Assembly (NCBI GenBank): GCA_963942565.1
Contig: OZ012685.1
Coordinates: 5,087,186 to 5,151,185, forward strand
Length of the DNA: 64,000 nt
Direction: 5' to 3'
DNA from: Maea johnstoni
Lineage: Eukaryota; Annelida; Polychaeta; Spionida; Magelonidae
Each line of letters opens with the position of its first letter. Positions within the stretch are counted from its first letter, which is position 1. This document shows positions 60,443 through 64,000 of the stretch, piece by piece. The notes under the pieces were generated by a model. It was not told where the DNA came from, made no database searches, and saw only the letters and a program-made list of their open reading frames with translations. A program made the position numbers and the translations under genes.

Positions 60443-62461
60443 TTAAGCATCCGAGTCGGGCATGGGTTCCGAGTCGGAGAAGGGGTCCGAATCGGAGATA
60501 AGGATGATCCCGTCAGCCGCATCCCGGTCTGCCATCTGCTGTCGTCGCATCCCCTCCAGCACCCCCCGATCAAAGGCCTTCCTCTCGAGGTCCATTCGGA
60601 TTTCATCGATGCGCGCCCTGGTGAACTTCTCCATGTATGTCATCAGTTCACCAGGGCTGGTTCTCACGATGGGGCTCAACACGTTGGCATCGAAGGTGAG
60701 ACGACGAGACTGCTCGACAACTTGTCCTCGCTGGACTGCTCTGATGTCGTAGGCTACCGCCAGGGTTCGCCTCACTTCAACTTGGTCTGTTTCTCGGTCT
60801 TCTACTGGTGGGAATCGGGCCATGGTCGCTTCACTCCCCACCATCGTTCGCGGTCTCGAAGTTCGGCCTCCGCTCAGTTCGTCCCACTGTAGTTTTAGGT
60901 CTTCCAGGCTTGTCGTCAGGGCGTCTATTTCTTCCTGCTTTCCGGCTGACTGCTCCTGGACAAGTCGGATTTCATTCTCCGCCGCCGTCAGCTGCCGATC
61001 TCGACGTTCTATCTGGTGCTGCATATGGTCGATCTCTAATCGGCAACTCTGCACCAGTTCTTGCGCTTCTTTGGCCTCTAGTCGGATCTCCGTCACCTGC
61101 TTCTGTAGAGTCAGCCTCTCTTGGTCTTGGCAGTGGGCAGCCTGCATGGCTACCTTCGTGGCCTCTTTGTTGGTGTGTTTCTCTAACCGGAGATCTTCTA
61201 GCGCCGTCTCGCAACACTCTCTGTAGTTCGCAGCATCCTGTTCTGCTGCCTTCAAGCGAACGTCAAGCTGTCTCTTGACTTCTTCAGTTTCTTCCATGCT
61301 GAGCAGGGTTTCGGCCAGCATCTTTTCGGTGGTCTCTTTCTTTCTCTTGTAGTTCTCTGTTGCCTTCGCTGTCTCTGCGCCAGCCCACTCTGCCATTTCA
61401 TGTCGGATGCTGGTCACTTTCCGGCGTAGCTGCTGGATGGTTCGCCCATCGTCTCGTCGACCCGCCACGGCCCTCTGCTCGGACTGGTGGGCTAGCAGGA
61501 GCGAGTCTTTCTGGGCTCGACACCTGTCGCTCAGCTCTCTGTACTGCCGCTCTAACTCGGTCTCGTGTAGCGTCATCAGGTCGATTTTCTGCTCCATCTC
61601 GGCTTTCGTCTTCAGCGATACCTTGTGGCTTTCTTCGAGGGCACTGTACTTTTCCCTCCAGAGGTCCTCCACATCTTGCATGGACTGTAAAAGTTCTGCT
61701 TCGACGCTCTGGATTCGCTGTGCCAGCTCGTCCCGCTCTGCCTCGGCCCTCTTCGCCCTGTCTGTATTAGCTTCATACCGCACGTGAGCCGGTTGCACTC
61801 CACGGGGATGGTCGTCTCGAGGGTAGCCTCCCGCCGCTCCGGGCTCGCTACCTTGGTGCCAGTTATCGCCTCCCCCATAGCTGCGCCTGTCGGTATCTCG
61901 CCTGCTTTCTTCTCGGGAGTTTCTGCGGGTGCGAGGTGGTGAGGGTGTCCTCGTTCGCTTCCTTGGTGGTGGAGTCTCGCCTTCCCATCTTCTCGCCTCC
62001 ATGCGATACATCGCACTCGCCGAAGTAGGCCGCACCATCGGATCGAACGGCGTCGCTCCCCTCTCTGTTTGCTGGTATCTCTCCTCGTCGATCTCAAGAC
62101 GTCGGGCAGGGAAATCCGGGTCGTCGACGGCGCTAAACGGGTGCTCCGATGGGTAGAATGGAGCCCCAGGCACGATGTGTCCGTCTTCGACTGCATAATA
62201 CCCCTTCTTCCACTTGACTTGTATGCACTCGAGTTCTTCGGCGTGATGTTTCATGTAGTGCATCTTCATCTCGGTAAAGTTGCAGTCTACGTAGGTGCAC
62301 CGTCCGCCATGTCCCGTTCCCTTGTAGCTCAGGCACCTCCACGCGTGTATTCCCCTTCCATCGTGCAAGTCTAGGTTGTGTCGGCCCATATCTCGAAAAT
62401 TCCTCTTGCAGATGCCGCAGTATCCCTCTTCTCGAAGCGAGTGTGTCGGCTGCATGCTCAT
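60443..62461 (-). CDS. zinc-finger/coiled-coil protein of LTR element
   Basis: The 672-codon ORF looks whole. The start ATG at 62459-62461 has a fair context (gcaacATGa). Residues 15-33 form a C2H2-like finger (C15-x2-C18-x9-H28-x4-H33). Residues 55-72 form a second, C55-x4-C60-x7-H68-x3-H72. A basic Pro/Arg/Ser region covers 163-193. A long Glu/Arg/Lys/Gln-rich coiled coil covers about 230-530. The acidic tail IILISDSDPFSDSEP (652-666) looks like a SUMO-interacting motif. I see no capsid major-homology region, CCHC knuckle, protease or polymerase. Its place upstream of a purine tract and 3' LTR suggests the sole product of a non-autonomous, Gag-only-type element, perhaps a structural protein replacing Gag. 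A host gene caught between repeats is the alternative. Wide open frames on the opposite strand are shadows of its composition. Confidence 0.75.
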   Translation of the reverse strand: MSMQPTHSLREEGYCGICKRNFRDMGRHNLDLHDGRGIHAWRCLSYKGTGHGGRCTYVDCNFTEMKMHYMKHHAEELECIQVKWKKGYYAVEDGHIVPGAPFYPSEHPFSAVDDPDFPARRLEIDEERYQQTERGATPFDPMVRPTSASAMYRMEARRWEGETPPPRKRTRTPSPPRTRRNSREESRRDTDRRSYGGGDNWHQGSEPGAAGGYPRDDHPRGVQPAHVRYEANTDRAKRAEAERDELAQRIQSVEAELLQSMQDVEDLWREKYSALEESHKVSLKTKAEMEQKIDLMTLHETELERQYRELSDRCRAQKDSLLLAHQSEQRAVAGRRDDGRTIQQLRRKVTSIRHEMAEWAGAETAKATENYKRKKETTEKMLAETLLSMEETEEVKRQLDVRLKAAEQDAANYRECCETALEDLRLEKHTNKEATKVAMQAAHCQDQERLTLQKQVTEIRLEAKEAQELVQSCRLEIDHMQHQIERRDRQLTAAENEIRLVQEQSAGKQEEIDALTTSLEDLKLQWDELSGGRTSRPRTMVGSEATMARFPPVEDRETDQVEVRRTLAVAYDIRAVQRGQVVEQSRRLTFDANVLSPIVRTSPGELMTYMEKFTRARIDEIRMDLERKAFDRGVLEGMRRQQMADRDAADGIILISDSDPFSDSEPMPDSDA

Positions 62462-64000
62462 GTTGCTTTCTTTTGTATCGGATGACTTGTTGACAATGGG
62501 ATTAGCGGCGATTAATTCGTGATCTGTTTGGTTCGCTCAGGCGTGAGATGAAGAATGGCGTCTTTCCGCTAACTGGGTCAATCTGGTGATGCGGTTCCGG
62601 GGGTGTGGCACCCCTTGGAGACATCTGATTGGTTCTCAGGTGACCTCTGCGACACTTGTTGTTTCTCGGACTCTTTCGCCGCCGCCATCCTCCACCATCA
62701 CCGCCGAAATATCTCAAGTCTCCCCGTTCTCCAGCCTCCACGTTCCCGCATTCTATTCAGTTACTGCTTGACTGCTTGCCATCAGCTCGGTTGGTTTCTA
62801 TTTCGCCGCGCGGAGATTATTTCTGTACTTTCGCCCACGGCAAATTCCTCGCTTCGCCAACTAGGTCAAACTCAGCCACTGCCGTGACGTCATGCGGGGA
62901 CTCCCTCTCACGTGCGGGGAAACCCCTTGGTCTCCAGATGGGACTTCTCACTCGACTCGCCAACACTCGACGCAGCAACAGGCACAGTTCGCCGCCCTCC
63001 ACAGTCTCCATTCTCCTGCAGTTTCTAACGCCAGAGCGAATCTTCTTCTCTTCTCCAGCAACTTCCTAACGCCAGAGCGATTCTTCTTCTCTTCTCCAGC
63101 GATTTCCTACGCCAGAGCGAATCTTCTTCTCTTCTCCAGCAACTTCCTAACGCCAGAGCGATTCTTCTTCTCTTCTCCAGCGATTTCCTACGCCAGAGCG
63201 AATCTTCTTCTCTTCTCCAGCAACTTTCTAACGCCAGAGCGATTCTTCTTCTCTTCTCCAGCGATTTCCTACGCCAGAGCGATTCTTCTTCTCTTCAGTT
63301 TTCACACTTCAGAAATTTCTTTTGTCTTCACTTTTCTTGGTGGTCTGGATGATGCCTTCACCCTACTCCCCCTCTTCTTTTACGCTACAATCTCCGGATT
63401 GTTCTGGGATTTTTCTTCCGGATGCCTTCCTTTCTCGTTTCCATGGCAACCATTTCTCCCCAGGTGTCATCTTAAGGACTTTCTGTCGGACATTTTCTCT
63501 CCATCGTCTCTTCCTGCTGGTACTCAGGCGGCTGGTCACCTCCCCAAGTGGTCGAAGTCACCATTCTTGAATATAAAGTTGTCTCAGGGGTGCATGCGTT
63601 AATTTCGGATTTGGTCATTTAATTGGCGTTCTTCTCACTCTTCAAAATGACTCCTCCTCCAGCTAGACGAATATTCTTCAGTCCTCACGGTGTATTAGCT
63701 TTTGAGTTGATGTCAGCATGATCCAGGGTTGTAGGAGTTATCCTTGTTGCTGGCTAGTCTTGCCATTTCCCCTGCTACCAGCCGGCACAGCATATACACA
63801 CGTATTTCGTAGCTCGAACTTCAGTGTCTTGTCTTTCTCTATCCTTCACACTTCCATACGATCTCTCTCTGCCTTAGACCACCTGGTTTTCTTCACTCTC
63901 TATTCACACCCATAGCGCTGCGGAGCTCTTCTTTCTCTCCGCCCTGAGGTTCTCTGGGAATTTTCTTTCTCTGGTCTCACGTCGGGTTGGTCATCGCCAC
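62462..64000 (-). mobile_element. leader of the LTR element, open at right edge
   Basis: Pyrimidine-rich on the plus strand and purine-rich on the minus strand. The 5' LTR is not seen before 64000, so the element (58481 to beyond 64000) is incomplete in this window. It contains a copy of the ggttcgctcaggcgtgagat motif at 62530 and the minisatellite below. Confidence 0.45.
63016..63296. repeat. 81-bp higher-order minisatellite
   Basis: About seven monomers of 40-41 bp (core aacgccagagcgattcttct then tctcttctccagc) alternate in two versions, ending gcaac or gcgat, so the higher-order period is 81 bp. Because 81 is divisible by three, one plus-strand frame stays open through it. Confidence 0.9.

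Noticed and set aside
60398-62374. Several plus-strand ORFs of 96-164 codons and a second minus-frame ORF of 194 codons
   Set aside because: They lie wholly opposite or inside the 672-codon ORF and reflect its codon composition. They lack coherent domain content.
62892-63602. 236-codon plus ORF with repeated SNFLTPERFFFSSP-type units
   Set aside because: Its core is the 81-bp minisatellite, kept open because 81 is a multiple of three. The flanks have no domain. Not called as a gene.

Overview
The window is animal nuclear DNA, almost certainly from a marine invertebrate. It is intron-bearing-genome style sequence: about one host gene in 64 kb, many very long (TA)n microsatellites, dispersed LINE, SINE and MITE copies, and two assembly gaps of exactly 200 N (20712-20911 and 57340-57539). 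The one gene that can be named is a neurogenin-type bHLH proneural transcription factor on the minus strand at 50592-51501. An amphioxus (Branchiostoma-like) source is my best guess from the neurogenin form and repeat style, but the sequence alone does not prove it; a hemichordate or lophotrochozoan is possible.

Layout. 1-13 kb: noncoding, with a degenerate TTG-rich minisatellite at the left edge, a palindromic CA/TA/TG array, a TTAA-flanked MITE, a block of GTAC palindromes and two tRNA-derived SINE copies. 13.5-15 kb: a worn long-period tandem array. 15-31 kb: noncoding with more SINEs, a second MITE, several LINE 3' ends (one carries a recognisable ORF2 C-terminal zinc-finger segment on the minus strand, another a 246-codon ORF2 tail on the plus strand), and one 52-codon small ORF in a good start context. 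32-33 kb and 44.2-44.7 kb: GC-rich islands with homeodomain-type TAATTA motifs, which look like cis-regulatory DNA or promoters. 33-50 kb: microsatellites and a LINE inserted in a CA microsatellite beside a large palindrome. 50-52 kb: neurogenin with TATA, CCAAT and NRF1-like sites. 52-57 kb: retroelement 3' ends, a roughly 110-bp tandem array and a GC-rich tract. 57.7-64 kb: a SINE and then a large minus-strand LTR-type element (3' LTR 58481-59326, purine tract, single 672-codon ORF 60443-62461, minisatellite-bearing leader), running past the right edge.

How it fits together. The pattern (a lone developmental transcription factor in a repeat-filled gene desert with scattered GC-rich islands) is typical of a proneural gene with distant enhancers; that is inference. 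The most unusual object is the LTR-bounded element whose only visible ORF is not a standard Gag or Pol but two C2H2-like fingers, a basic Pro/Arg region, about 300 residues of coiled coil and an acidic tail with a SUMO-interaction-like motif, the ORF module being bracketed by a 20-bp direct repeat.
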